This document shows positions 24,918 through 33,803 of a stretch of DNA of 56,797 nt, one piece after another. A model generated the notes under the pieces. That model ran no database searches, had not been told where the DNA came from, and saw only the letters and a program-made list of their open reading frames with translations. A program made the translations under genes and the position numbers. The stretch comes from an uncultured Collinsella sp. (GTDB lineage Bacteria; Actinomycetota; Coriobacteriia; Coriobacteriales; Coriobacteriaceae): the NCBI GenBank assembly GCA_902489945.1, contig CABUBZ010000004.1, forward strand, positions 1 to 56,797, written 5' to 3'. Every line of letters starts with the position of its first letter. The stretch's first letter is position 1.

Positions 24918-25731
24918 CTGGCTCGCGGCTCAAGAGCGATACGAGCCCACGGGCGCTCGGCATCGCGTCATGCAAAAGAACGTCCTGCACCTGGCGAGCC
25001 TGCTCGAGCGGGTTCGCCTGGGCGGCGGCGCACACGAGGGCGGGTCGATTATCGACCGCGCCCTTTCTTCCGTTTCGGCGCCGGTGCGTTTGCTCGGCGT
25101 GTTTGTCTGCGTCCTGTGCGTGTGTCTGACGCAGAGCCCGCTGTACCTCATGTTGATGGCGGCTATCGCGCTGGTGTTCGTTGCCGTGCGCCCTGCACGC
25201 GGGCTGCGCGCGACCTTTGTGCCGGCGCTCGGCGCTGCGGGGTTTGCCGTGGTTCTGGCGCTGCCCGCCTTGCTGCTGGACGCTTCTGCCGCGGGCGCCA
25301 TGCTTAAGATTGCGCTCAAGACCTTCATTAATGTGTCGCTGGTGCTGGGCGTTTCGTGGACCCTCACGTGGAGCCGCATGTCGGCGGCGCTCAAGGCATT
25401 GCACCTGCCCGACGAGGTCATCTTTACCTTTGACATGGCGCTCAAGCACATTGAGGTGCTTGGCCGCACGGCGCACGACCTCACCGAATCGGTCATGCTT
25501 CGCAGTGTGGGCCGCGCGCCTGCGGGTTTTTCGCGCACCGATTCGGTGGCGGGTATCATGGGCATGACATTTATCAAGGCGATGGAATGCAGCCGCGCGA
25601 TGGACGAGGCCATGCTCTGCCGTGGGTTTGCCGGCGCGTATCCGGCGCCTGCCCGGAGCAGTCTGAGTTGGCGCGATGCGGTCTATGCGGCCGGTGTGGC
25701 GCTGCTCGCAGTGTTGTGCGCCGTGCTGTAG
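24895..25731 (+). CDS. cbiQ: ECF transporter transmembrane component CbiQ
   Basis: T-component that couples the S-component to the ATPase, 278 aa. Five or so membrane helices between residues 60 and 160 and one at the C-terminus. The coupling helices carry the T-component signature near residues 205 and 240 (SVMLRSVGRAP and DEAMLCRGF, Ala/Met-x-x-Arg-Gly type). Start at ATG 24895 inside the end of cbiM, with AAGGAAAG upstream; this implies coupled translation. Confidence 0.9.
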   Translation: MQTVELPSWLAAQERYEPTGARHRVMQKNVLHLASLLERVRLGGGAHEGGSIIDRALSSVSAPVRLLGVFVCVLCVCLTQSPLYLMLMAAIALVFVAVRPARGLRATFVPALGAAGFAVVLALPALLLDASAAGAMLKIALKTFINVSLVLGVSWTLTWSRMSAALKALHLPDEVIFTFDMALKHIEVLGRTAHDLTESVMLRSVGRAPAGFSRTDSVAGIMGMTFIKAMECSRAMDEAMLCRGFAGAYPAPARSSLSWRDAVYAAGVALLAVLCAVL

Positions 25732-25777
25732 GCGCTGCTGGTTCCGGCTGGGGATGCAAATAGGGAAGGGCGACGTT

Positions 25778-26548
25778 TTGACGATCGATATGAATAGTGC
25801 GGCGGTCACGAACGGTGCGGGTGGCGCCGAGGTCGCGCCGCTCATCGAGCTGCGCGACGTAGTGTTCTCCTATGCGGGGCACACGGTTGTCGACGGTGTG
25901 TCGTTGCAGGTCGATCGTGGGGAACTCGTTGCCCTGCTCGGTCCCAACGGCTGCGGCAAGACAACGATTATGCGCCTTATCAACGGACTTGAGGTGCCGC
26001 GCGCGGGTACGTATCTGTTCGATGGCGAAACGGTCGATGCGGCTTACCTCGCCGATCCCGTGCGCTCGCAGCGCTTCCATCAGCGCGTGGGTTTTGTGTT
26101 CCAGAACGCCGACGCCCAGCTGTTCTGCGCGACCGTGGGCGAGGAAGTCGCCTTTGGCCCGGCTCAGATGGGCCTGCCGGCAGACGAGCTCGAGCGCCGC
26201 GTGCGTGACGCGATGGAGCTGTTCCACGTTGCCGACCTCGTCGATGCTTCGCCCTATCAGCTTTCGGGCGGGCAAAAGAAACGTGTGGCGCTGGCTGCCA
26301 TCGTTTCTATGAATCCGGATATCCTGGTGCTCGATGAGCCCACCAACGGGCTCGACGAGGACTCGTGCGACATCGTTGTCGGCTTTCTTTTGGCTTATGT
26401 TGCGGCAGGCAAGACGGTGCTCATGAGCACTCATCATCAGGATTTGGTACACCGCCTGCAGGCTCGCGCTATTTATATCGATCGGAATCATCACGTGGTC
26501 GATGCGCCGACGCCCTCGTATGGGACCGAAAGTGACGCTGTCCGGTAG
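25778..26548 (+). CDS. cbiO: ECF transporter ATPase CbiO
   Basis: ABC ATPase that drives the Co/Ni transporter, 256 aa. Walker A GPNGCGKTT at 55-63, Q-loop FVFQNADAQLF near 107-117, signature LSGGQKKR at 162-169, Walker B ILVLDEP at 182-188 and the H-loop STHHQD near 217. I choose a TTG start at 25778 because GGAAGGG ends 7 bases before it. An ATG at 25754 has no spacing from its purine run and an ATG at 25790 has no site. The spacer to cbiQ is 46 bases. Confidence 0.9.
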   Translation: MTIDMNSAAVTNGAGGAEVAPLIELRDVVFSYAGHTVVDGVSLQVDRGELVALLGPNGCGKTTIMRLINGLEVPRAGTYLFDGETVDAAYLADPVRSQRFHQRVGFVFQNADAQLFCATVGEEVAFGPAQMGLPADELERRVRDAMELFHVADLVDASPYQLSGGQKKRVALAAIVSMNPDILVLDEPTNGLDEDSCDIVVGFLLAYVAAGKTVLMSTHHQDLVHRLQARAIYIDRNHHVVDAPTPSYGTESDAVR

Positions 26549-26636
26549 GGGCTGCGTGGGGCGCGTGATGCGCTTGTAACGCCGCCGTGCAGGCGGCCCC
26601 GAATGGTATAGTTATCCGAGTTTTACGGGGGTGGCT

Positions 26637-27485
26637 ATGCCAAGTTGGAATATTCATATCGCTCAGACGGAGCGCTTGCTGGCGCGTGCCGGTGCCGTTG
26701 CCGATACCGTGCGCGACCGTAATGCCTTTTTGTTTGGCTGCGTGGTGCCGGATATCTTTGTGGGCTACATGGTTCCCGGTATTACCGATCCCATTCCATA
26801 TCGTATAACGCACTTTGCCAAGCCCGAACCGATCCCCAAGCCTCGTGAGCACGAGTTTTGGGATACCTATGTGGCCCCACTGCTGAGCGGCGCCCCGGCT
26901 GGCGCACCGGCTGCGGCGACCTCGATCGTGGAGGAGCGCGAACGACTCAATCGAGTTCACTATCCCCAACGCTATGAGGGAGCCGAGCCCGTGGAAGGCC
27001 CCGATACGTCTGAGTTTTCGATGGCATCCGAGGATGTGGCGCAGTCGTTGCTCGATTTAACGCTGGGCGTTTGGTCGCATCTGGTGGCCGATACCGTGTG
27101 GAACACGCGCGTGAACCAGTATCTTCAGGCGCATGGCGGCAAGCCGTGCGAGGAGTTTCGTATTAAAAAGCAGGGCGATTTTGACTGGTTTGGTAAGACG
27201 CTGGGCATCGTATCCATTCCGCGCGCGACCGACCGCCTGTATACCGCTGCAGCTCGGTTTGGGCAGTACCCCATACAAAAGGATTATGTGCTCAAGACCA
27301 TTGGAGTTATGCACGAAATCGTTCGCGAAAACCCCGGCGAGCCCGATCATCCGCCGTATCGCTTGCTAACCGAGGAGTTTTTCGATGCAACGTTTACCGA
27401 GGTCATCGAGCTGACCGAGGCAGGATTTGCGGCTCGCGTTGCTCCTTCTGACGTTCCCGCAGTCCCCCTGATCGCTAGCTGCTAG
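26637..27485 (+). CDS. Zinc-dependent phospholipase C-like protein
   Basis: Protein of 282 aa. The start MPSWNIHIAQTERLL, the FLFGCVVPDIF segment near 35-45 and the later helix LGVWSHLVADTVWN (about 143-156) place His and Asp residues as in the zinc-dependent phospholipase C / S1-P1 nuclease-like superfamily (PF00882-type). I infer this from motif spacing alone. No signal peptide is visible, unlike secreted phospholipases. It starts at ATG 26637 behind GGGGG; it ends 4 bases into the convergent nuclease-like gene. Substrate unknown. Confidence 0.65.
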   Translation: MPSWNIHIAQTERLLARAGAVADTVRDRNAFLFGCVVPDIFVGYMVPGITDPIPYRITHFAKPEPIPKPREHEFWDTYVAPLLSGAPAGAPAAATSIVEERERLNRVHYPQRYEGAEPVEGPDTSEFSMASEDVAQSLLDLTLGVWSHLVADTVWNTRVNQYLQAHGGKPCEEFRIKKQGDFDWFGKTLGIVSIPRATDRLYTAAARFGQYPIQKDYVLKTIGVMHEIVRENPGEPDHPPYRLLTEEFFDATFTEVIELTEAGFAARVAPSDVPAVPLIASC

Positions 27486-28555
27486 CCGGCCGGCTTAACG
27501 GTGAACAGTTCAACCCAATCGACCAACAGCTCCCGTCGCAGGGCATTTTCAGCGGTACGTTCCTGATCGGTCTTTGGGATGTAGGGGAGCCCCGCCTTTT
27601 TATGAATGAGCTCGGCGATGTTGTTAAAGCTCTTCGTGTCTTTGATTTGCTCATAGGTTATCTGGATAACGTCATAGCCCATGCTTGTGAGGGCGGTGGT
27701 GCGCTCGGCATCGGAGAGGCTTGCGGCTTCGCTGTCATGGGCGGAGCGGCCTTGGCATTCCAAAATGACGCCCATGCTGTCGGTGTTGCTCTCTATGAGG
27801 ATATCGGCGTAGCAGCAGGTTTTGTCATACAGTGAGCGCGCGGCGTCGCTGAGTGGGATGCGCACGTTGTTTGCGATGTTGATGCCCATGCCGCCCTCGT
27901 TGCGGGGGAGCGAGGCAAGCATGGAGGTCTGTACTTCGAAGGGCGAGGCGGTCTGCCCCGTCATGTGCTCGGCCGCCCAGCGCAGTTGTTTAACACCGCG
28001 CAGGCCTGCGGCCTGCTTGGCGAACGCGGCGATATCCGCCACGCTGAGGAGCGGTGGGCGCTTCCATAAATTGGTGCCATTGCCCTTGGTGTCGTTAACT
28101 CGCTCCCAGCCGCAGTTGGGTGGAATGAGCTTAAGCGAAATAGCTTCATCGAGTTGTTGTTGCGTTCGCTCGCAGGGCTTAAACACTGCAAAGGAGCCGC
28201 ACATCTCGTAGCAAGCCATGAGTAACTGGTTGCGTGAGACCTGCGTAGCAAGGTTGAGCAGCGTAAACTCGGGCGACGTGACATCAAATCCATGCTCAGT
28301 CTGCCTAAACGACCCAGGAGGTGGCTCTTGGGTCAGGAGGTGCGATTTAAACAGGCTTCGCGACCCGGATTGTGCCCGAGTGAATACTAGCCTGTGAAGC
28401 GGTGTGTGAAGCAGGTCTTTTACAACTGCATGACTTCCGAGGCCGCAACATCTGCGATCCATATTGCCAAGGCTAATGGCGGGGTAAAGGCCTAATACCT
28501 GCGGCGGGATACGGTGATAGTAAAAAGCGGATTGACCGCATATCGTCAGGTCCAT
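27482..28555 (-). CDS. AbiEi/DUF559-like protein with PD-(D/E)xK-type nuclease domain
   Basis: Protein of 357 aa. The middle (FDVTSPEFTLLNLATQ, about 90-105) looks like the C-terminal part of AbiEi-type antitoxins. The C-terminal third (from SPFEVQTSMLASLP near 204) resembles DUF559/Vsr-like nucleases: D251 in CYADILIE, E266 in VILECQGRSAH, H273, then D282 and R285 in SDAERTTAL, and GYDVIQIT. The Lys of ExK is Gln268 here, so activity is uncertain. ATG 28555 with AGGAGG 5 bases upstream. No partner toxin is adjacent. Possible defence or regulator role. Confidence 0.6.
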   Translation of the reverse strand: MDLTICGQSAFYYHRIPPQVLGLYPAISLGNMDRRCCGLGSHAVVKDLLHTPLHRLVFTRAQSGSRSLFKSHLLTQEPPPGSFRQTEHGFDVTSPEFTLLNLATQVSRNQLLMACYEMCGSFAVFKPCERTQQQLDEAISLKLIPPNCGWERVNDTKGNGTNLWKRPPLLSVADIAAFAKQAAGLRGVKQLRWAAEHMTGQTASPFEVQTSMLASLPRNEGGMGINIANNVRIPLSDAARSLYDKTCCYADILIESNTDSMGVILECQGRSAHDSEAASLSDAERTTALTSMGYDVIQITYEQIKDTKSFNNIAELIHKKAGLPYIPKTDQERTAENALRRELLVDWVELFTVKPAG

Positions 28556-28612
28556 GACGTCCTCCTGGTCGAAATATGCTTTTGGACCGTGCGATGCCAG
28601 TGTCAATTCGGA

Positions 28613-28728
28613 AGTATGCGGCAAAATCTAAACCCTGTGAGCAGACCTGGCTTTTGAGGCTAGTTTATCAGGTATTTTGTTGCGAAAAAACAGGGTGTGC
28701 TCGGAGGTTTCAGAATTTGCCGCATACT
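28613..28728. repeat. Inverted repeat upstream of the DUF559-like gene
   Basis: AGTATGCGGCAAAATCTA (28613-28630) is mirrored by the complement of 28711-28728, AGTATGCGGCAAATTCTG; the first 13 bases are exact. The unit of about 116 bases has the size of a MITE or a double operator. The 424-base gap (28556-28979) also holds the pyk terminator; between 28740 and 28910 I see nothing. Confidence 0.6.
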
Positions 28729-28914
28729 CCCGAAAACGCGGTCGATTTGGAGCATGCTAAAACGATTTAGCAGCCTTGGTTGGGGTGTGGGTTTGCCACC
28801 GGGCGGACGCTACTGATGCTGGGAACGCTCGTTTTGGGCCTCGAAGGGTGGATTTCGCGCTTTTGGTAAAGAAATAGGTGCGTGTCATGCCGTGCGGTAG
28901 GCATCGGCGCACAG

Positions 28915-28951
28915 AAAAAGGGCCCGGAAGGCTTTGCCTTCCGGGCCCTTT
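28915..28951 (-). terminator. Terminator of pyk
   Basis: Near-perfect hairpin AAAGGGCCCGGAAGGC / GCCTTCCGGGCCCTTT with a 2-4 base loop, flanked by A-run and T-run, just behind the pyk stop codon on the minus strand. Confidence 0.88.
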
Positions 28952-28979
28952 GCAATGCAAACTAGCTTGCAAGTGCGAT

Positions 28980-30440
28980 TTAGCGCACCTGAGCGACGTA
29001 AGCGACGTTGGTCGAGGAGACCTTGTCCTCGAGCTGGACGCTCATACGGGGATCGCCGGCAGTAGCGACAGTCAGGTCGCCAGTCTCGACGTAGCCGAGC
29101 TCCTTGGCGGTCTCGATCGCCTTGACGATCGTGCCGTTGACGGTGCCCTGGGTAATCTCGGCCTGGTGCGGGATAACGCCCCAGTACATGATCATCTGCT
29201 GGACGGCCCACTCGTGGCGGGAGAATGCGCAGATCGGCATGTTGGGACGGAAGTGCGAGATCAGGCGAGCGGTACGACCGGTGGTCGTCGGCACGGTGAT
29301 GCACTTGGCGCCAACGGTGGTAGCCATGTTCACAGCGGACATACCCACAACGTTGTTGACGACGCGAGTGCCGTGAGCATCGGCCGGAACCTCGAGCGGA
29401 GCGTGAGCCGGGAGGTACTTCTCGGTCTCGAGAGCAATGCTGGCCTGCATCTTGACGGCCTCGACCGGGTACTTGCCGGCAGCGGACTCGCCGGACAGCA
29501 TGACGGCGTCGGTGCCGTCGTAAATGGCGTTAGCAACGTCGGCAACCTCGGCGCGCGTCGGGCGCGGGTTCTGCTGCATGGAGTCGAGCATCTGCGTAGC
29601 GGTGATAACGGGCTTGTAGGCCGCGTTGCACTTAGCGATGATCTCCTTCTGGATGTGCGGAACGAGCTCGGGCTTGATCTCGATGCCCAGGTCGCCACGG
29701 GCGACCATGATGCCATCGGAAGCCTCGAGGATCTCGTCGAAGTTCTCGACGCCCAGGGCGCACTCGATCTTCGGGAAGATCGTCACGTGCTCGCCGCCGT
29801 TCTCGCGGCAAAGCTCGCGGATGCCGCGGACGGACTCGCCGTCACGGATGAAGGAAGCGGCGATGTAGTCGATGTTCTCGGTCAGGCCAAAGAGGATGTC
29901 CTGACGATCGCGCTCGGTGATGGCGGGCAGCGAGATGTTGACGTTGGGCATGTTGACGCCCTTGCGCTCGCCGATCAGGCCGTCGTTCTTAACGACGCAG
30001 GTCATGTCCTGGCCGTCGACGGACTCGACCTCGAGGGCAACCAGGCCGTCATCGATCAGGATGAGGGAGCCCTTCTCGACCTCGGAGGGCAGAGCCAGGT
30101 AGTCGAGGGAGATGTGCTCAGCGGTGCCGTGGAAATCCTCGGACGTGGGCTGAGCGGTGACGACGATCTTGTCGCCGGTCTTGACGGCAACCTTCTTGCC
30201 ATCGACCAAAAGGCCGGTGCGGACCTCGGGGCCCTTGGTGTCGAGCAGGATGCCGACGGGCATGCCGAGCTCCTTGGAAATACGGCGGACGCGCTCGATG
30301 CGACCGTGGTGCTCGTCGTAGGAGCCGTGCGAGAAGTTAAAACGGGCGACGTTCATGCCCGTCTTGATCATCTCGCGGATGGTCTCGTCGCTATCGCAGG
30401 CGGGACCCATGGTGCATACAATCTTGGTGCGCTTGTACAT
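28980..30440 (-). CDS. pyk: Pyruvate kinase
   Basis: Makes pyruvate and ATP from phosphoenolpyruvate and ADP, the last step of glycolysis. Length 486 aa; it lacks the extra C-terminal PEP-utilising domain found in some Gram-positive enzymes. Substrate and metal residues are in ARFNFSHGSYDEH (32-44), FPKIECALGVENFDEIL (signature Lys and Glu, about 218-235), MVARGDLGIE (about 240-249) and TATQMLDSM. GGAGG lies 5 bases before the ATG. Divergent from the Ca2+ ATPase gene. Confidence 0.97.
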   Translation of the reverse strand: MYKRTKIVCTMGPACDSDETIREMIKTGMNVARFNFSHGSYDEHHGRIERVRRISKELGMPVGILLDTKGPEVRTGLLVDGKKVAVKTGDKIVVTAQPTSEDFHGTAEHISLDYLALPSEVEKGSLILIDDGLVALEVESVDGQDMTCVVKNDGLIGERKGVNMPNVNISLPAITERDRQDILFGLTENIDYIAASFIRDGESVRGIRELCRENGGEHVTIFPKIECALGVENFDEILEASDGIMVARGDLGIEIKPELVPHIQKEIIAKCNAAYKPVITATQMLDSMQQNPRPTRAEVADVANAIYDGTDAVMLSGESAAGKYPVEAVKMQASIALETEKYLPAHAPLEVPADAHGTRVVNNVVGMSAVNMATTVGAKCITVPTTTGRTARLISHFRPNMPICAFSRHEWAVQQMIMYWGVIPHQAEITQGTVNGTIVKAIETAKELGYVETGDLTVATAGDPRMSVQLEDKVSSTNVAYVAQVR

Positions 30441-30503
30441 TCAGACCTCCATCTGACATCGTCTTGCGCTGATAGATAAACCATAAGAAATAAAACTGAG
30501 ATG

Positions 30504-30562
30504 ATTATAACGAAATGCCGACCGAATACCCCAAAAAATCGACCGTATGCCGAATTAGAAGT
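30504..30562 (-). promoter_or_regulatory. Likely pyk promoter and tandem repeat
   Basis: On the minus strand TATAAT (30504-30509) lies about 65 bases before the pyk start; the -35 box is weak. Just upstream two similar units stand 21 bases apart on the plus strand, GACCGAATACC (from 30520) and GACCGTATGCC (from 30541), a possible site for a regulator. The rest of the A+T-rich divergent spacer (30563-30790) shows no clear element. Confidence 0.45.
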
Positions 30563-30817
30563 TCATTTTTTGCGGAAAAACGGTATATGCAAAAACTTTA
30601 CCAACCGTTCTAACCGCTGCTATCTGGGCGATATTTTAGTTCGATGATGCGCCGAAGAAAAAACGTTTTATCAATCTTGAGCATCACACTGTCTGCACCG
30701 TTGCGCCTGTGCCGTGTTTCCAGATGGAATGTTTTGGCTAGACGCGTCGCTTTGGGGTACCATAGCTCCACTGTCAACTGCCGCTCAGCACGGCAGCCTT
30801 GATGAGCCCTTGCCCTT

Positions 30818-30871
30818 CTCCTGGGAATTATGATCGGGCATCAATCTGCTGAGTGGCCCGAATCCCAGGAG
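30818..30871 (+). promoter_or_regulatory. Leader hairpin that hides the ATPase ribosome binding site
   Basis: CTCCTGGGA (30818-30826) pairs perfectly with TCCCAGGAG (30863-30871). An inner stem TCGGGC/GCCCGA (30834-30839 with 30856-30861) lies between. The right outer arm contains most of the ribosome site AGGAGG of the P-type ATPase, 7 bases before its ATG. A perfect 9-bp anti-Shine-Dalgarno arm suggests translational control by an ion, a protein or temperature. It does not match the yybP-ykoY or M-box motifs as I know them. Confidence 0.6.
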
Positions 30872-30881
30872 GGGACTCTAT

Positions 30882-33563
30882 ATGCAAAAGGAATACCTGT
30901 CCGCCGCGGCGGAGGTACTCAGCGACCAGGGTGTCGATGAGAACCTCGGCCTGAGCAACGACGAGGCGTCGTCGCGCCTCGCCAAGACAGGCCCTAACAA
31001 GCTTGAGGAAGCCGAGAAGACGCCGCTGTGGAAGCGCTTCTTTGAGCAGATGGCCGACCCCATGGTCATCATGCTGATCGTTGCCGCCGTTATCAGCGCA
31101 CTTACGGGCATGGTCAAGGGCGAGCCCGATTTTGCCGACGTCGCCATTATCATGTTCGTCGTTATCGTCAACTCGGTGCTGGGCGTGGTCCAGGAAGCCA
31201 AGAGCGAGGAGGCCCTCGAGGCCCTGCAGGAAATGAGCGCGGCGCAGTCCAAGGTGCTGCGCGACGGCAAGCTCGTACACCTGCCGAGCGCCGAGCTCGT
31301 GCTCGGTGACGTGATCATGCTCGAGGCGGGCGACTCGGTCCCGGCCGACTGCCGCGTCCTCGAGAGCGCCACGATGAAGATCGAAGAGGCCGCACTCACC
31401 GGCGAGTCCGTGCCGGTCGAGAAGCACGCCAACGTGATCGAGCTTGCCGCGGGCGCCGACGACGTGCCGCTCGGCGACCGCAAGAACATGTGCTACATGG
31501 GTTCCACCGTTGTGTACGGCCGTGGCCGCGCCGTCGTGGTCGGCACCGGCATGGATACCGAGATGGGTAAGATCGCCGGTGCCCTGGCCGAGGCCAAGGA
31601 AGAGCTCACGCCGTTGCAGGTGAAGCTCGCCGAGCTCAGCCGCATCCTCACCATCATGGTTATCGTCATCTGCGTCGTGATCTTTGGCGTTGACATCATC
31701 CGTCACGGCGTGGGTAACGTCCTTACCGACCCGACTGCCCTGCTCGACACCTTTATGGTTGCCGTCTCGCTCGCCGTCGCCGCCATTCCCGAGGGCCTGG
31801 TCGCCGTCGTGACCATCGTCCTTTCGCTCGGCGTGACCAAGATGGCCAAGCGCCAGGCGATTATCCGCAAGCTTTCCGCCGTCGAGACCCTTGGCTGCAC
31901 ACAGACCATCTGCTCCGACAAGACCGGTACCCTTACCCAGAACAAGATGACCGTCGTCAAGCACGAGCTCGCTGCGCCCAAGGAGAAGTTCTTGGCCGGC
32001 ATGGCGCTGTGCTCCGATGCCCAGTGGGACGAGGAGCTGGGCGAGGCCGTGGGCGAGCCGACCGAGTGCGCACTCGTCAACGATGCCGGCAAGGCTGGTC
32101 TTACTGGCCTGACTGCCGAGCACCCGCGCGTGGGCGAGGCTCCGTTCGACTCGGGCCGTAAGATGATGTCCGTGGTCGTCGAGACCCTGGACGGTGAGTA
32201 CGAGCAGTACACCAAGGGCGCGCCCGACGTGGTGATCGGCCTGTGCACCCATATCTACGAGGGCGATAAGGTCGTCCCCCTGACCGAGGAGCGCCGCGCC
32301 GAGCTCGTGGCAGCCAACAAGGCCATGGCCGACGAGGCCCTGCGCGTGCTGGCGCTGGCGAGCCATACCTACACCGAGGTCCCGAGCGACTGCAGCCCCG
32401 CTGCGCTCGAGCATGACCTGGTCTTCTGCGGCCTGTCCGGCATGATCGACCCGGTCCGTCCCGAGGTGGCCGACGCTATCCGCGAGGCGCACGACGCCGG
32501 TATCCGCACTGTCATGATTACGGGCGACCACATCGACACCGCCGTGGCCATCGCCAAGCAGCTGGGCATCGTCGCCGATCGCAGCCAGGCTATCACCGGC
32601 GCCGACCTCGATCGCATGAGCGACGAGGAGCTCGACGCGAACATCGAGGATTACGGCGTGTACGCCCGCGTCCAGCCCGAGCACAAGACCCGCATCGTCG
32701 AGGCTTGGAAGTCGCGCGACCAGATCGTGGCCATGACGGGCGACGGCGTCAACGACGCCCCGTCCATCAAGCGCGCCGACATCGGCGTGGGCATGGGCAT
32801 TACCGGCACCGACGTCACCAAGAACGTCGCCGACATGGTGCTCGCCGACGATAACTTCGCCACCATCATCGGCGCCTGCGAAGAGGGCCGTCGCATCTAC
32901 GACAACATCCGCAAGGTCATCCAGTTCCTGCTTTCGGCCAACCTTGCCGAGGTCTTCTCGGTGTTTATCGCCACACTCATCGGCTTTACCATCTTCCAGC
33001 CGGTGCAGCTGCTGTGGGTGAACCTGGTCACCGACTGCTTCCCCGCGCTTGCGCTGGGCATGGAGGACGCCGAAGGCGACATCATGAAGCGCAAGCCGCG
33101 CAACGCCAAGGACGGCGTCTTTGCCGGTCACATGGGCCTGGACTGCGTGGTCCAGGGCCTAATCATCACCGTGCTGGTGCTGGCGAGCTTCTTTGTGGGC
33201 GTGTACTTTGACATGGGCTACATCCACATCGCCGATATGATCGCCGGCAATGCCGACGAGGAAGGCGTGATGATGGCGTTCATCACGCTCAACATGGTCG
33301 AGATTTTCCACTGCTTCAATATGCGCAGCCGTCGTGCGTCGCTGTTTAGCATGAAGAAGCAGAACAAGTGGCTGTGGGCTTCCGCCGCGCTGGCGCTGGT
33401 GCTGACGGTTATCGTGACCGTGCAGCCGACGCTTGCCGAGATGTTCTTTGGCCCTGTGACGCTTGAGCTTAAGGGCGTTATCGCCGCGCTGGGCCTGGCC
33501 TTCCTGATCATTCCGCTGATGGAGATCTACAAGGCGATCATGCGCGCTGTGGAGAAAGAGTAA
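30882..33563 (+). CDS. Calcium-type cation-transporting P-type ATPase
   Basis: P-type ATPase of the SERCA/PMCA-like group, 893 aa, ten predicted membrane helices. The N-terminal cation ATPase domain is followed by the actuator loop TGESVPVEK (near 170). Helix 4 carries IPEGL (about 301-305), as in Ca2+ pumps. The phosphorylated Asp is in SDKTGTLTQNKM (near 346), and TGDGVNDAPSIK and the helix 6 motif WVNLVTDCFPA follow. The helix 4 and 6 residues fit the single-site bacterial Ca2+ ATPases, which export Ca2+. Its ribosome site lies in the leader hairpin. Confidence 0.9.
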   Translation: MQKEYLSAAAEVLSDQGVDENLGLSNDEASSRLAKTGPNKLEEAEKTPLWKRFFEQMADPMVIMLIVAAVISALTGMVKGEPDFADVAIIMFVVIVNSVLGVVQEAKSEEALEALQEMSAAQSKVLRDGKLVHLPSAELVLGDVIMLEAGDSVPADCRVLESATMKIEEAALTGESVPVEKHANVIELAAGADDVPLGDRKNMCYMGSTVVYGRGRAVVVGTGMDTEMGKIAGALAEAKEELTPLQVKLAELSRILTIMVIVICVVIFGVDIIRHGVGNVLTDPTALLDTFMVAVSLAVAAIPEGLVAVVTIVLSLGVTKMAKRQAIIRKLSAVETLGCTQTICSDKTGTLTQNKMTVVKHELAAPKEKFLAGMALCSDAQWDEELGEAVGEPTECALVNDAGKAGLTGLTAEHPRVGEAPFDSGRKMMSVVVETLDGEYEQYTKGAPDVVIGLCTHIYEGDKVVPLTEERRAELVAANKAMADEALRVLALASHTYTEVPSDCSPAALEHDLVFCGLSGMIDPVRPEVADAIREAHDAGIRTVMITGDHIDTAVAIAKQLGIVADRSQAITGADLDRMSDEELDANIEDYGVYARVQPEHKTRIVEAWKSRDQIVAMTGDGVNDAPSIKRADIGVGMGITGTDVTKNVADMVLADDNFATIIGACEEGRRIYDNIRKVIQFLLSANLAEVFSVFIATLIGFTIFQPVQLLWVNLVTDCFPALALGMEDAEGDIMKRKPRNAKDGVFAGHMGLDCVVQGLIITVLVLASFFVGVYFDMGYIHIADMIAGNADEEGVMMAFITLNMVEIFHCFNMRSRRASLFSMKKQNKWLWASAALALVLTVIVTVQPTLAEMFFGPVTLELKGVIAALGLAFLIIPLMEIYKAIMRAVEKE

Positions 33564-33574
33564 CGTACCTGTCC

Positions 33575-33662
33575 GGGCCCGCCCCACGCCCTTTCTCCCT
33601 CACTGGTCCTCGCGCTTCGCGCTGCGGGATCGTTCGGGAGAAAGGGCTTCCGGGGCGGGCCC
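33575..33662. repeat. Very strong GC inverted repeat behind the ATPase gene
   Basis: GGGCCCGCCCC and GCCCTTTCTCCC (33575-33599) pair with GGGAGAAAGGGC and GGGGCGGGCCC (33636-33662), offset by a few bases. The loop holds CGCGCTTCGCGC. No T-run follows, and a classic terminator stands 60 bases further on, so it is more than a terminator; a dispersed repeat is likely. Confidence 0.65.
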
Positions 33663-33721
33663 TGCGGTATCCTTGCTGGCTTTTCTCCCGTGCGGATGAA
33701 AAGGGCTGAGGGAAAGTTTGT

Positions 33722-33755
33722 GAGCTGGTCGGGCTTTGCCCGGCCAGCTCTTTTT
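33722..33755 (+). terminator. Terminator before rsgA
   Basis: GAGCTGGTCGGGC/GCCCGGCCAGCTC with a TTT loop, followed by TTTTT. It ends the ATPase transcript 48 bases before the rsgA start. Confidence 0.85.
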
Positions 33756-33803
33756 GATTTAAAATACCTGCTCAGTTGTGATTTTGGGTGCTGGGAGGCG
33801 CTT

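Noticed and set aside
28878..30479. 533-codon plus-strand frame opposite pyk
   Set aside because: Shadow; it even starts in the pyk terminator.
30780..30881. Known Mn2+ (yybP-ykoY) or Mg2+ (M-box) riboswitch before the ATPase
   Set aside because: The conserved loop sequences of these classes are absent; only an SD-masking hairpin is visible.
30828..33131. 767-codon minus-strand frame opposite the P-type ATPase
   Set aside because: Shadow of the third codon positions of the ATPase gene.
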